A stretch of 64,000 nt of DNA, taken from contig NZ_JAYTLQ010000010.1 of the NCBI RefSeq assembly GCF_043729335.1, positions 62,001-126,000 on the forward strand, in the 5' to 3' direction. The DNA is from Crenothrix sp043729335. Lineage in GTDB: Bacteria > Pseudomonadota > Gammaproteobacteria > Methylococcales > Methylomonadaceae. Positions 18,884 to 27,843 of the stretch are shown piece after piece. The position numbers and the translations under genes are program-made. The notes beneath the pieces were generated by a model, which searched no databases, was not told the origin of the DNA, and saw only the letters and a program-made list of their open reading frames with translations. How positions within the stretch are numbered: position 1 is the first letter of the stretch; every line of letters begins with the position of its first letter.

Positions 18884-19977
18884 AGTGTTTGGTGCTTAGC
18901 CGTTATGGTTTTTCAGGAGCCAGTAGCCGAATGCGTTTTTACCAGTATTTGCCTTGGCTGGAAAATACGGGTATTCATGTAGTCATGTCTCCGCTTTTTT
19001 CAGATGAGTATGTGGCCGGAATACAAGCTGGCCGTAAAAACCTTGCTTTAGTGGGGCGGGCTTATGTTCATCGTATTCGTGAATTAATCACCAGCAAGCA
19101 ATTTGACTTGTTGTGGATAGAAAAAGAGCTTTTGCCCTGGGTGCCTTTAGGTTTGGAAAACTTGCTACTGCCAGTCAGTATTCCGTATATCCTAGACTAC
19201 GACGATGCCGTTTTTCACTGTTACGACCAGCATCATAATCCAATAGTTAAATCTTTACTGGGCAATAAACATCCTTCATTAATACGCGGAGCTGCCCTAA
19301 TTATAGCAGGTAATGATTATCTGGCTGATTTTGCCAGGCAGTCTGGAGCTAAGCATGTTGAGATTGTACCGACGGTAATAGATTTGGAACGTTACCCGGC
19401 GCATAGCCAAAAGTCCGTAACTGAGACACCTATGACGACCCCCTGCGTCGGTTGGATTGGGCAGCGTAGCACAGCATCCTTTCTGACACCCTATAGGCAG
19501 CTTTTTAAGTCTATTTCATCGTCTAGGAAAGCACGTTTTATTGCGGTTGGTATCGATGCGCAGTCGCTCGGTTTGCCTATGGAATCCGTACAATGGACAG
19601 AGAAAACTGAGGTAGCTTCCATTGCCCGTTTTGATATTGGCATTATGCCGCTTGAGGATGAAGCATTTGCGCGTGGTAAATGTGGTTATAAGCTCATTCA
19701 GTACATGGCCTGTGGGCTGCCCGTAATAGCCTCTCCGGTAGGTGTAAATTGCCAGATTGTGGAACATGGCGTAAATGGCTTTTTAGCCGAAACCCTTGAG
19801 CAGTGGCAAGAAGCTTTGCAAACGTTACTAGCCGATGCAGAGCTTCGTAAAAGGATGGGCTTGGCAGGCAGGGAAAAGGTCGAGCGCCAATATTGCCTTC
19901 AGGTGGCTGCGCCAATTATGTCGCAGTTATTATTAGATGCTTCGGAAACTCAGGTATTTAAACCAGTGCACCTTTAA
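18880..19977 (+). CDS. Glycosyltransferase family 4
   Basis: The N terminus, CLVLSRYGFSGASSRMRFYQYLPWL, has the S-SRMR pattern of a GT4 subgroup usually found next to the preceding gene's family. DYDDAVFH lies mid-protein. The C-terminal donor site is IGIMPLEDEAFARGKCGYKLIQYMACGLPVIASPVG. The 365-aa length is normal. It ends the ATGA-coupled run. Directly downstream the cluster is damaged: a truncated acyltransferase stub and a toxin-antitoxin module follow. Confidence 0.85.
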   Translation: MKCLVLSRYGFSGASSRMRFYQYLPWLENTGIHVVMSPLFSDEYVAGIQAGRKNLALVGRAYVHRIRELITSKQFDLLWIEKELLPWVPLGLENLLLPVSIPYILDYDDAVFHCYDQHHNPIVKSLLGNKHPSLIRGAALIIAGNDYLADFARQSGAKHVEIVPTVIDLERYPAHSQKSVTETPMTTPCVGWIGQRSTASFLTPYRQLFKSISSSRKARFIAVGIDAQSLGLPMESVQWTEKTEVASIARFDIGIMPLEDEAFARGKCGYKLIQYMACGLPVIASPVGVNCQIVEHGVNGFLAETLEQWQEALQTLLADAELRKRMGLAGREKVERQYCLQVAAPIMSQLLLDASETQVFKPVHL

Positions 19978-19993
19978 CTTTAGAACAGATAAA

Positions 19994-20092
19994 ATGGCTA
20001 AATCTAAAATTCAAAGCATACAGGTATTTCGTGGTTTTGCTGCACTTGTAGGTGTTGCCCACCACGCTGCGTTAGTACCGTTGCCTTCGTAA
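19994..20092 (+). pseudogene. N-terminal stub of an OafA/YrhL-type acyltransferase
   Basis: A 32-codon frame starting 17 bp after the previous gene reads KIQSIQVFRGFAALVGVAHHA. This is the conserved first transmembrane helix of acyltransferase family 3 (normally I-LRG-AAL-V---H), and then it stops. Those enzymes are about 350 aa or longer, so only the first 9 percent remains. I infer that a glycan O-acyltransferase gene was cut by a deletion or insertion. The 180 bp that follow contain no recognisable remainder. Confidence 0.7.
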
Positions 20093-20275
20093 AACAAAGC
20101 CGTAAGGCAGTTTTCACGGTGCTCGCACGGATGCTAGAAAGTAGAGACACAGGGAGCGTTGCCGAACAAGCCGCCTATTGCCTGAGCTATTTCAGGTTTA
20201 TTGGAATGTATATCTTGTCCGGTGATATATTGGACATATCAATTTGCCGTTACAAAACAAATAAAGGAAATAACC

Positions 20276-20497
20276 ATGTACGCCATTGAATTTGAAGCCG
20301 ATATAGAAAATAATTTATTACGTATCCCAGAGAACTATAAAAATCTCAATAAAGTTCATGCCAGAGTTATTATTCTTACTCAAGAGCCGCAATATCCCAC
20401 AACAACATTTAATCCTAGGGCTTTTTTTGGTATTGGAAAACAATCCAAACAAGTCTGTGATGCTTATCTAGCAAATGTTCGCGATGGATGGAATTGA
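20276..20497 (+). CDS. Antitoxin-like protein of a VapBC-type module
   Basis: A 73-residue protein starting at an ATG with an AAAGGA ribosome site (20263-20268). It opens MYAIEFEADIENNLLRIPE, a pattern seen in short antitoxins of type II modules that precede PIN toxins. It ends NVRDGWN, and the TGA overlaps the downstream ATG. Such antitoxins bind and mask the PIN toxin and repress the operon. An in-frame upstream start at 20201 is unlikely because no ribosome site accompanies it. The shortened toxin raises doubt about whether the pair still works. Confidence 0.68.
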   Translation: MYAIEFEADIENNLLRIPENYKNLNKVHARVIILTQEPQYPTTTFNPRAFFGIGKQSKQVCDAYLANVRDGWN

Positions 20498-20796
20498 TGC
20501 AATATCTAATTGATACCAACATTGTCATTTACTATTTCAACGGCCTCACCAATGATGGGCGGATTGGTGAGCATCTCTACCAAAAAGCGCAAGCATTTAT
20601 CAGCCATGCTAATGTTTTTGGGTTGGTTCAGAGTGTCGTAGATAAAACAATTGTATTACGGCAACATCACAAAATAAAAATGCCCGATGCGATTATTGCT
20701 GCCACGGCATTGGTTCATGGTTTTGGAATCGCCACCAACAACATTGATGACTTCAAGCGTCTAGGCATTGAAGCACTTGTCATCAATGTGCTTTAG
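20497..20796 (+). CDS. PIN-domain (VapC-like) toxin, internally shortened
   Basis: The start, MQYLIDTNIVIYYFNG, holds the first catalytic Asp of PIN ribonucleases. The end, KIKMPDAIIAATALVHGFGIATNNIDDFKRL, holds the later Asp residues and the TNNIDDF motif. VapC proteins of this type are about 130 aa; this one is 99. The middle strand-helix that normally carries ITEIELLGF with the second acidic residue is missing, and FISHANVFGLVQSVV jumps directly to the IVLRQ helix. I therefore expect weak or no RNase activity. ATG at 20497 overlaps the antitoxin stop; an in-frame ATG at 20488 is an alternative. Confidence 0.72.
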   Translation: MQYLIDTNIVIYYFNGLTNDGRIGEHLYQKAQAFISHANVFGLVQSVVDKTIVLRQHHKIKMPDAIIAATALVHGFGIATNNIDDFKRLGIEALVINVL

Positions 20797-20879
20797 CGAG
20801 TATCCGTACAATGAATGTATTCTCACCACATCTTGAGTAATATCACTCCCCTGAAAGTTTACTGTATAGATAATAAATA

Positions 20880-22841
20880 ATGTGTGGATTAACAGGTTTT
20901 TGGCAGACAACGCATTTTTCTACTGACACGGCGTATGCTGTCGCAGAACAAATGGCACAGCGTATTATCCATCGTGGTCCTGATGATGCTGGCGTATGGG
21001 TGGATGAAAGTTCTGGTGTTGCTCTTGCGCATAGACGCTTGGCAATTGTTGATCTTTCTCCCGCAGGCCATCAACCTATGCTGTCGACTTCCGGTCGTTA
21101 TGTATTGGTCTTTAATGGTGAGATTTACAACCACCTCAGCTTACGCGAAGAGTTAGACAAAATAAATGTCGGGCAATGGCGTGGCCATTCAGATACGGAA
21201 ACTTTATTAGCTGCATTTGAAAGCTGGGATATTGAAACAACGCTGCAAAAAACAGTGGGCATGTTTGCTATTGCCTTATGGGATAGACAAGAAAAAATAT
21301 TGACCTTGGCGCGGGATCGCATGGGTGAAAAGCCGTTGTATTATGGCTTTCAAAATAATACCTTTATGTTTGCTTCTGAGTTAAAAGCCCTTAAAGCCCA
21401 CCCTGATTTTGTCGGTGAAATTGACAGGGATGTGATGTGTCTTTATCTCAGACATTGTTGTATTCCAGCTCCATATTCAATTTATAAGGGTATTAAGAAG
21501 TTATTGCCTGGTACTTTTCTTCAGCTTCCGCTCACCCAGAATGCGAATCACCTATCTTTAATAACGCCTAAGCCTTATTGGTGTTTAAAAGATGCTGTTG
21601 AAAAGGGACTTGCACAGCCTTTTGTAGGTCCAGATAGCGATGCGATTGTGGCTTTAGATGCACAACTGAAACAGTCGATTGGCTTGCAAATGATGGCAGA
21701 TGTGCCATTAGGGGCATTTTTGTCAGGTGGCATCGATTCATCGACTATTGTTGCCTTGATGCAAGCGCAGTCCAATCGGCCGGTTAAGACGTTTTCAATT
21801 GGTTTTACAGAAGCCGGTTATAACGAAGCCGAATATGCCAAGGCTGTCGCTCAGCATCTTGGCACAGAACATACTGAGCTTTATGTATCCTCGGATGATT
21901 CTATTCAAGTAATTCCCAAGCTTGCAAATATGTTTGATGAGCCTTTTGCTGATTCTTCACAAATTCCTACCTTTTTGGTGGCACAGATGGCGCGTAAACA
22001 CGTCACCGTATCCTTATCTGGAGATGCCGGCGATGAATTGTTTTGTGGTTACAATCGTTATCTGTTAGCTGATCAATGGCATAAAGTTTCCAAAATACCG
22101 TTTGGCGTTAGGCAAACGACAGGCCGCATTATCAATAAGGTTGCGCCCGAAACATGGGAAGGCGTCTTCAAGCAGTTGAGTAAAATAGTTGCATTGCCTA
22201 ATAATATGGGGCAGAAATTGGAGAAAATGGCCTCTAGACTAGAAACTTCTGATCGTGTTGAAGACCTGTATTATAGTTTGGTGTCGGAAATTTCCCATCC
22301 AGAACATGCGCTTATTCACGCAAAAGAGCCTGCCAGCTGGCTGGCCAGAACGGGGCTAGGTATGTCATTTACCGATGCCAAGTTACACATGATGTATATG
22401 GATAGCATGACCTATTTAACCGATGATATTTTGGTTAAGGTAGACCGTGCGGCCATGGCGGTGAGTTTAGAAACACGTGTACCCTTTTTAGATCATAACG
22501 TTATTGAATTGGCCTGGTCACTGCCTTTATCGATGAAGTTCCATGAAGGCCAGACGAAATGGCTGTTAAGACAAGTGTTATACCAATATGTGCCAAAACA
22601 ACTTATAGAACGACCCAAAGCGGGGTTTGGCATACCGCTAGGGCAGTGGCTACGCGGATCGCTGCGAGAATGGGCAGAAGGCTTATTGCATGAAACGCGC
22701 TTGCGGGAAGAAGGTTTTTTTAATGTGTCTTTTGTACGCCAGCTTTGGCAAGAGCATCTGTCGGGTAAACATAATTGGCAAATTTTGCTTTGGAACATAT
22801 TAATGTTTCAAGCTTGGCTGGAAGGTGAGCAGGCGTGCTAG
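20880..22841 (+). CDS. asnB: Glutamine-dependent asparagine synthetase-like amidotransferase
   Basis: MCGLTGFWQ gives the N-terminal Cys2 nucleophile of class II glutamine amidotransferases, followed by RIIHRGPDDAGVW and AHRRLAIVDLSPAGHQPM. The C-terminal synthetase domain has PLGAFLSGGIDSSTIVALM (PP-loop) and SLSGDAGDELFCGYNRY. At 653 residues it is full length. AsnB paralogues are common in polysaccharide loci, where they are thought to amidate uronic acids or similar groups. Here the tviB-like dehydrogenase nearby would make a uronic acid, so amidation of GalNAcA is an attractive but unproven role. Confidence 0.88.
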   Translation: MCGLTGFWQTTHFSTDTAYAVAEQMAQRIIHRGPDDAGVWVDESSGVALAHRRLAIVDLSPAGHQPMLSTSGRYVLVFNGEIYNHLSLREELDKINVGQWRGHSDTETLLAAFESWDIETTLQKTVGMFAIALWDRQEKILTLARDRMGEKPLYYGFQNNTFMFASELKALKAHPDFVGEIDRDVMCLYLRHCCIPAPYSIYKGIKKLLPGTFLQLPLTQNANHLSLITPKPYWCLKDAVEKGLAQPFVGPDSDAIVALDAQLKQSIGLQMMADVPLGAFLSGGIDSSTIVALMQAQSNRPVKTFSIGFTEAGYNEAEYAKAVAQHLGTEHTELYVSSDDSIQVIPKLANMFDEPFADSSQIPTFLVAQMARKHVTVSLSGDAGDELFCGYNRYLLADQWHKVSKIPFGVRQTTGRIINKVAPETWEGVFKQLSKIVALPNNMGQKLEKMASRLETSDRVEDLYYSLVSEISHPEHALIHAKEPASWLARTGLGMSFTDAKLHMMYMDSMTYLTDDILVKVDRAAMAVSLETRVPFLDHNVIELAWSLPLSMKFHEGQTKWLLRQVLYQYVPKQLIERPKAGFGIPLGQWLRGSLREWAEGLLHETRLREEGFFNVSFVRQLWQEHLSGKHNWQILLWNILMFQAWLEGEQAC

Positions 22842-23881
22842 GTTATTGGATATTGATAGGCATACCGACTTTGCTTTCGTTTGCAGGTATACGTAAACGC
22901 AAAGATCTCAACATGGGGCTATTCATAGTTGGCTTTGTTTATCTGATATTTATAGGTCTACGATATGAGGTTGGAGCTGATCGAGTAGCTTATGCTGAGA
23001 TGTATGATAATATTGCCAGCTTATCTTTTCAAAATGCTTTGTTGTATACCGAATCTGGCTTTGCCGCCCTTAATTGGGTATTGGCACAAATGGATGCCGG
23101 GGTTTACTGGGTCAATTTTATTGTCGCTATTATTTTTGTCTCTGGGCTTATCCAATTTGCAAAGAGAACCCCACTTCCCTGGCTTGCTTTAATCAGTGTA
23201 ACTCCTTATTTGGTAATTGCTGTTGCAATGAGTGGTGTAAGACAATCCGCTGCAATCGGCTTGGTTTTTCATTTAATGGCCAGCTGGCGGAAAGGCTTGG
23301 TGATTAAATTATTTTTTTCACTTGTTGCAATTCTTTTCCATTATAGCGCATTGATGTCGTTAATTTTTGTGCAGCAAAGCGTTAAAATGCCTGTGTGGTT
23401 TAGAGTAAGTTTATTAAGCCTTGGTGCAATTGCAATGTATCCTATTTTAAGTACTACTGATGCGTATGCAAAGTATAACCAGACTTATCTGGAGGATAAT
23501 ATTGTTTCATCCGGCGCTTTGATGCATGTCTTGTTGAATGCCATCCCTGCGGCAATTTATTTACTATTAAGCCGTAAATGGAAAGCTAAATTTGGAGAAA
23601 GTGATTTTTTGCCTATGTTGTCTGTTTTAAGTATCGCGAGTGTTTTTGGAGTGGGTGTTTCCTCTACTGGAATTGATCGGCTGGCGTTATATTTATCACC
23701 CATACAAATGATAGTTTATGGTTCTTTACCGCTTGTGTTCGGTCGCCAACATACAACGAAGCTTTCTTTAGCCATTGTTGGGTTACATCTGATTATTTTA
23801 TTCTGGTGGTTAAATTATGCGAATACTGCTTTTGCATTTCTTCCTTATAACAACTTGATTATTCACTGGCTGGTAGATTAA
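22835..23881 (+). CDS. EpsG-family membrane protein, probable polysaccharide polymerase (Wzy-like)
   Basis: A 348-residue polytopic protein starting with GTG inside the end of the amidotransferase gene. The segment VYLIFIGLRYEVGADRVAYAEMY is the EpsG hallmark (R-xxGxD...Y). About ten hydrophobic segments are visible. EpsG proteins are thought to polymerise lipid-linked repeat units in the periplasm. No other Wzy candidate exists in the window, so this is the likely polymerase for the locus. Confidence 0.8.
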   Translation: MLGYWILIGIPTLLSFAGIRKRKDLNMGLFIVGFVYLIFIGLRYEVGADRVAYAEMYDNIASLSFQNALLYTESGFAALNWVLAQMDAGVYWVNFIVAIIFVSGLIQFAKRTPLPWLALISVTPYLVIAVAMSGVRQSAAIGLVFHLMASWRKGLVIKLFFSLVAILFHYSALMSLIFVQQSVKMPVWFRVSLLSLGAIAMYPILSTTDAYAKYNQTYLEDNIVSSGALMHVLLNAIPAAIYLLLSRKWKAKFGESDFLPMLSVLSIASVFGVGVSSTGIDRLALYLSPIQMIVYGSLPLVFGRQHTTKLSLAIVGLHLIILFWWLNYANTAFAFLPYNNLIIHWLVD

Positions 23882-24070
23882 AGAGGGATGTATTTTTCAA
23901 TACGCTAGAAAATATTTATTATTCCTTATACCACCTGATCCTTATATAGCGTTAAATTATCTGTGCTGGAGATAATGTCGAGCGCTAGCATACATTTAAT
24001 CTTTATTTTAGACATTTAGCAACTGAACCTATACATTATGCCTACTCACCTATACAATGGCTGGTAATCA

Positions 24071-25360
24071 ATGATTAATAAATTTTTAAATACTTCAAAA
24101 AATAACGTATCCAAACCAATACTCGTTATTGCTAATACATCTTGGTATTTGTTTAACTTTAGATTAAATTTAATGTTAAATCTGAAAAGTTTAGGGTATG
24201 ACATTATTGCCGTAGCGCCACCTGATCATTATTCTGAGCGTTTGGCGGCGCATGGTATACGATACGTCCCCATGCCCATGGATAATAAAGGCACGCATCC
24301 CATTAAAGATAGCATATTAATATTTCAACTAACAAAGCTTTTTTTTAAATTAAAGCCTAGTTGTATTTTATCTTATACGCCTAAATGTAATATTTATGGT
24401 GCGCTAGCAGCTGGATTATTAAATATTCCAATTATTAATAATGTCTCAGGATTAGGCACGGCATTTATCACCGAAAACCTAGTAACCAGAATCGTAAAAG
24501 GGCTTTATAAAATATCACTTAAGAAATCCGCTAAAATATTTTTCCAAAATAAAGATGATCTCGCTCTTTTTATAAATATGGGTTTAGTTAAAGCCGAGCT
24601 GACAGATTTACTTCCTGGCTCTGGCGTTGATGTAAACCGTTTTACGCCAGTAGAAGATTCTTTTCAGCATAGTACCTTCGTATTTTTATTGGTTGCCAGA
24701 ATGTTAAAAGACAAGGGTATTGTTGAGTTTATTGATGCGACTCGATTATTAAAAAAACAATACCCTCATATTGAATGCCAGCTATTGGGCTTTTTGGATG
24801 CTAAAAACTCATCGGCTATTTCCTCCGAAGAAATGCGGGCTTGGGTAAATGAAGGCGTTGTTAAGTATTTAGGTGCTAGTGATTCGGTAATTGATTTTTT
24901 ACGTCAGGCGGATTGTGTGGTATTGCCTTCTTATCGTGAAGGCACCCCTCGCTCATTGCTAGAAGCCGCCAGTGTGGCCAAGCCTATTATTACCACTAAC
25001 GCCGTTGGTTGCCGTGAAGTGGTTGATGATGGGGTGAATGGTTTTTTATGTAAACCCCGGAGTGTTATTGATCTTAAAGCTAAAATGGAAAAAATGGTAT
25101 TATTGCCGGTGGCAGAACGTTTAGAGATGGGTTTAAATGGCCGTAAAAAAGTATTAAATCAATTTAACGAGCAAATTGTTATCGATCGCTATATTAATAC
25201 TATTGAAAATATCTATAACGTTCAGACGCCATACCGTGCCAGGCCATTTTTGAATAGATCTAAACGCAGAGGTGAGCGACGTAACCAGAATATTACAGTT
25301 GCAGTAGAAAACAGAAGAAAAGCCGATAGAAGAGAGAATAGTCCTAACTTATCTCAATAA
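24071..25360 (+). CDS. Glycosyltransferase family 4 (PglA/WbnK-like) with a basic C-terminal tail
   Basis: The N-terminal half matches the PglA-like subgroup: ANTSWYLFNFRLNLMLNLKSLGYDI, then SYTPKCNIYGALAAGLLNIP and NNVSGLGTAFI. The donor site is LPSYREGTPRSLLEAASVAKPIITTNAVGCREVV. These enzymes often add GalNAc or a related sugar early in repeat-unit assembly. The family normally ends near residue 385. Here about 40 extra residues carry repeated Arg pairs (SKRRGERRNQ and ENRRKADRREN), which may bind phospholipid or nucleic acid. The gene is separated from the polymerase gene by 190 bp. Confidence 0.85.
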   Translation: MINKFLNTSKNNVSKPILVIANTSWYLFNFRLNLMLNLKSLGYDIIAVAPPDHYSERLAAHGIRYVPMPMDNKGTHPIKDSILIFQLTKLFFKLKPSCILSYTPKCNIYGALAAGLLNIPIINNVSGLGTAFITENLVTRIVKGLYKISLKKSAKIFFQNKDDLALFINMGLVKAELTDLLPGSGVDVNRFTPVEDSFQHSTFVFLLVARMLKDKGIVEFIDATRLLKKQYPHIECQLLGFLDAKNSSAISSEEMRAWVNEGVVKYLGASDSVIDFLRQADCVVLPSYREGTPRSLLEAASVAKPIITTNAVGCREVVDDGVNGFLCKPRSVIDLKAKMEKMVLLPVAERLEMGLNGRKKVLNQFNEQIVIDRYINTIENIYNVQTPYRARPFLNRSKRRGERRNQNITVAVENRRKADRRENSPNLSQ

Positions 25361-25431
25361 AGCGCAGGACTTAAATCCACCATCCCCATTAATTGAAATA
25401 TAATCCAGGCGATGGGATGGGTTTATGTGTG

Positions 25432-26460
25432 TTATTTAAGGTTTTGTAAATACCAATCCAGGGCTTTCGTTAAACCTTCTCCAACATGATGAGTTGGGTT
25501 ATAGCCTAGCAAAGTTTGCGCCTTAGAGATATCCGCCAATGAATGCCGAACATCGCCGGAACGAAAATCCCGATATATGGGTTTAAATTCTTTAAGATGT
25601 TGAAATCGCGGCGCTAAGTTTTCTGCAAGCGTTGTTAATAATTGATTAAGTGTGGTGCGATCACCGACTGCAATATTGTAGATTTGGTTCACTGCTTCTG
25701 TATTTTCAGTGGTTGCCGCCAATAAATTGGCTTGCACGACATTTTCTATAAAACAAAAATCCCGGCTGGTCTCGCCATCGCCGTTCACAAATACAGCTTC
25801 ATCACGTACCATGGCCGCAATCCATTTTGGGATTACCGCCGCATAAGCACCATCTGGATCTTGGCGCGGACCAAAAACATTAAAATAACGCAAGCCAATA
25901 GGCTGTAAACCGTAGCAGCGTGCAAACACTTCGGCATAAAGCTCATTAACGTATTTGGTTACCGCATAAGGTGATAAAGGCTTGCCGATTTTATCTTCTA
26001 CTTTGGGCAAGCCTGGATGGTCGCCGTAAGTAGACGATGAAGCCGCGTACACAAAACGCTTAACTTTGGCATCACGCGCTGCCACTAACATGTTTAAAAA
26101 GCCATCGATATTACTTGAATTGGTAGTAATAGGGTCTTCTAAAGAACGGGGAACACTGCCTAATGCGGCTTGATGTAAGACATAATCCACGCCTGCGCAG
26201 GCTTGATGGCATATAGCGATATCACGAATATCGCCTTCAATAAATTTAAAATTTGCCCACTGCGCATCAGCTACCAGGGCTTTAACCTGATCTAAATTAT
26301 GCTGGTGGCCGGTGGCAAAATTATCCAGCCCGATAACCTGTTGGCCATTATTGAGCAAGGTTTCCAGTAAATTGGAACCGATAAACCCAGCGACACCGGT
26401 GACTAACCACGTCGCGGGCTTATCTGTAAAACGTGCTAGTGCTGTTTGGATGTGTGACAT
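25432..26460 (-). CDS. tviC: UDP-N-acetylglucosamine 4-epimerase (TviC/WbpP type)
   Basis: A 342-residue extended short-chain dehydrogenase. The NAD site is WLVTGVAGFIGSNLLETLL, then GLDNFATGH. The catalytic Ser and Tyr-Lys pair are in YAASSSTYGDHP and SPYAVTKYVNELY. YFNVFGPRQDPDGAYAAVIPKWI is the WbpP/TviC signature that goes with N-acetylated substrates. It interconverts UDP-GlcNAc(A) and UDP-GalNAc(A). It is transcribed after the dehydrogenase gene (gap 49 bp) and converges with the glycosyltransferase locus. The symbol follows the Vi-antigen homologue. Confidence 0.85.
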   Translation of the reverse strand: MSHIQTALARFTDKPATWLVTGVAGFIGSNLLETLLNNGQQVIGLDNFATGHQHNLDQVKALVADAQWANFKFIEGDIRDIAICHQACAGVDYVLHQAALGSVPRSLEDPITTNSSNIDGFLNMLVAARDAKVKRFVYAASSSTYGDHPGLPKVEDKIGKPLSPYAVTKYVNELYAEVFARCYGLQPIGLRYFNVFGPRQDPDGAYAAVIPKWIAAMVRDEAVFVNGDGETSRDFCFIENVVQANLLAATTENTEAVNQIYNIAVGDRTTLNQLLTTLAENLAPRFQHLKEFKPIYRDFRSGDVRHSLADISKAQTLLGYNPTHHVGEGLTKALDWYLQNLK

Positions 26461-26509
26461 AAAATTCCTAAGGTCATTTTCAAGACAATATTAAGCATTG
26501 AGCTGATGT

Positions 26510-27796
26510 TTATAAGCGCCATAATTTATAGCCGGCTGATGTTATCGCAACTGGATCGTAAGCGGATTTAACATCCACAAAAAGACCGCTAGGTTTGAGT
26601 TTTGCCAACAATTCAGTTTGCGATAAGGCTAAATAGTCACTATGGGAAACAGCGGCCACCATGGCATCGGCTTCGGGCAAGTTGTCCCATTCGACCAAGG
26701 AAATACCATATTCATGGGCTGCTTCAGATGCAGGCGCAACCGGATCGTGAACTGAGACATGCCAGCCAAATTGCTGTAATTCGAATACCACATCGGCAAC
26801 TTTAGAATTGCGTAAATCTGGGCAGTTTTCTTTAAACGTTAAACCCAATACAATCACTTTGGCGGTTTGAATGCAGCAGCCAGCACGTATGAGCTGTTTA
26901 CTGGTCTGGTTGGCAATAAACGCTGCCATGCCGTCATTAATGCGCCGACCTGCCAAAATGACTTGCGGATGATAACCTTCCATCTCGGCTTTATGCGTTA
27001 AGTAATACGGATCAACGCCTATGCAATGTCCGCCCACTAAGCCGGGTCGAAACGGTAAAAAATTCCATTTAGTGCCAGCGGCTTTTAATACTTCCAGGGT
27101 ATCGATGCCGATGCGGTCAAAAATAATGGCTAATTCATTCATCAAGGCGATATTTAAATCGCGCTGGGTGTTTTCGATGACTTTAGCCGCTTCCGCCACT
27201 TTAATGGAACTGGCTTTGTGTACGCCTGCGGAAATAACACTGCTGTACAGCTGGGCAACTTTATCCAGGGTTTGGTCATCATCGCCAGAAACTACCTTAA
27301 CGATTTTGGTAATGGTGCGCTCTTTATCGCCAGGATTAACACGTTCTGGCGAGTAACCGACATGAAAATCAGTCTTCCACTTTAAGCCTGACTCGCGCTC
27401 CAGTATGGGAATGCACACTTCTTCGGTGGCTCCTGGGTATACCGTTGATTCATAGACAACAATCGCGCCAGGTTTTAAATATTTTCCAACGCTAATCGAT
27501 GAGGAAATTAACGGTGAAAAATCAGGCTGATGGCCGCTATCGACAGGCGTGGGCACAGCAATAATAATAAAGTCGGCTTTCGCTAATGCCGCAGGATCGG
27601 AGCCCACCTGTAAACCGGTCGCAGCGCGTAAATCTTCACTTGACACTTCGCCAGTTGGATCGCAGTAGCGTCGATAGCTGTCTATTTTGCTTGTAGATAA
27701 ATCAAAACCTATCGTTTCAAATTTCTTACCAAACTCGACCGCTAAAGGTAATCCCACATAACCTAGTCCAACGACTGCAACAACACATTGTTCCAT
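26510..27796 (-). CDS. tviB: UDP-N-acetyl-D-glucosamine 6-dehydrogenase (TviB/WbpO type)
   Basis: The N-terminal Rossmann domain has VAVVGLGYVGLPLAVEFGKKF. The middle has NTQRDLNIALMNELAIIFDRIG, and the catalytic Cys is in RPGLVGGHCIGVDPYYLTHKA. The C-terminal domain contains VLGLTFKENCPDLRNSKVADV. This is the nucleotide-sugar dehydrogenase family at full length (428 aa), closest in pattern to TviB/WbpO, which oxidise UDP-GlcNAc or UDP-GalNAc to the uronic acid with two NAD+. With the epimerase it should supply UDP-GalNAcA for the polysaccharide. Confidence 0.87.
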   Translation of the reverse strand: MEQCVVAVVGLGYVGLPLAVEFGKKFETIGFDLSTSKIDSYRRYCDPTGEVSSEDLRAATGLQVGSDPAALAKADFIIIAVPTPVDSGHQPDFSPLISSSISVGKYLKPGAIVVYESTVYPGATEEVCIPILERESGLKWKTDFHVGYSPERVNPGDKERTITKIVKVVSGDDDQTLDKVAQLYSSVISAGVHKASSIKVAEAAKVIENTQRDLNIALMNELAIIFDRIGIDTLEVLKAAGTKWNFLPFRPGLVGGHCIGVDPYYLTHKAEMEGYHPQVILAGRRINDGMAAFIANQTSKQLIRAGCCIQTAKVIVLGLTFKENCPDLRNSKVADVVFELQQFGWHVSVHDPVAPASEAAHEYGISLVEWDNLPEADAMVAAVSHSDYLALSQTELLAKLKPSGLFVDVKSAYDPVAITSAGYKLWRL

Positions 27797-27843
27797 TGAT
27801 GTCTCCTGAGTGTTTTACGATTTTTTGAATAAATCTAGTAAGG

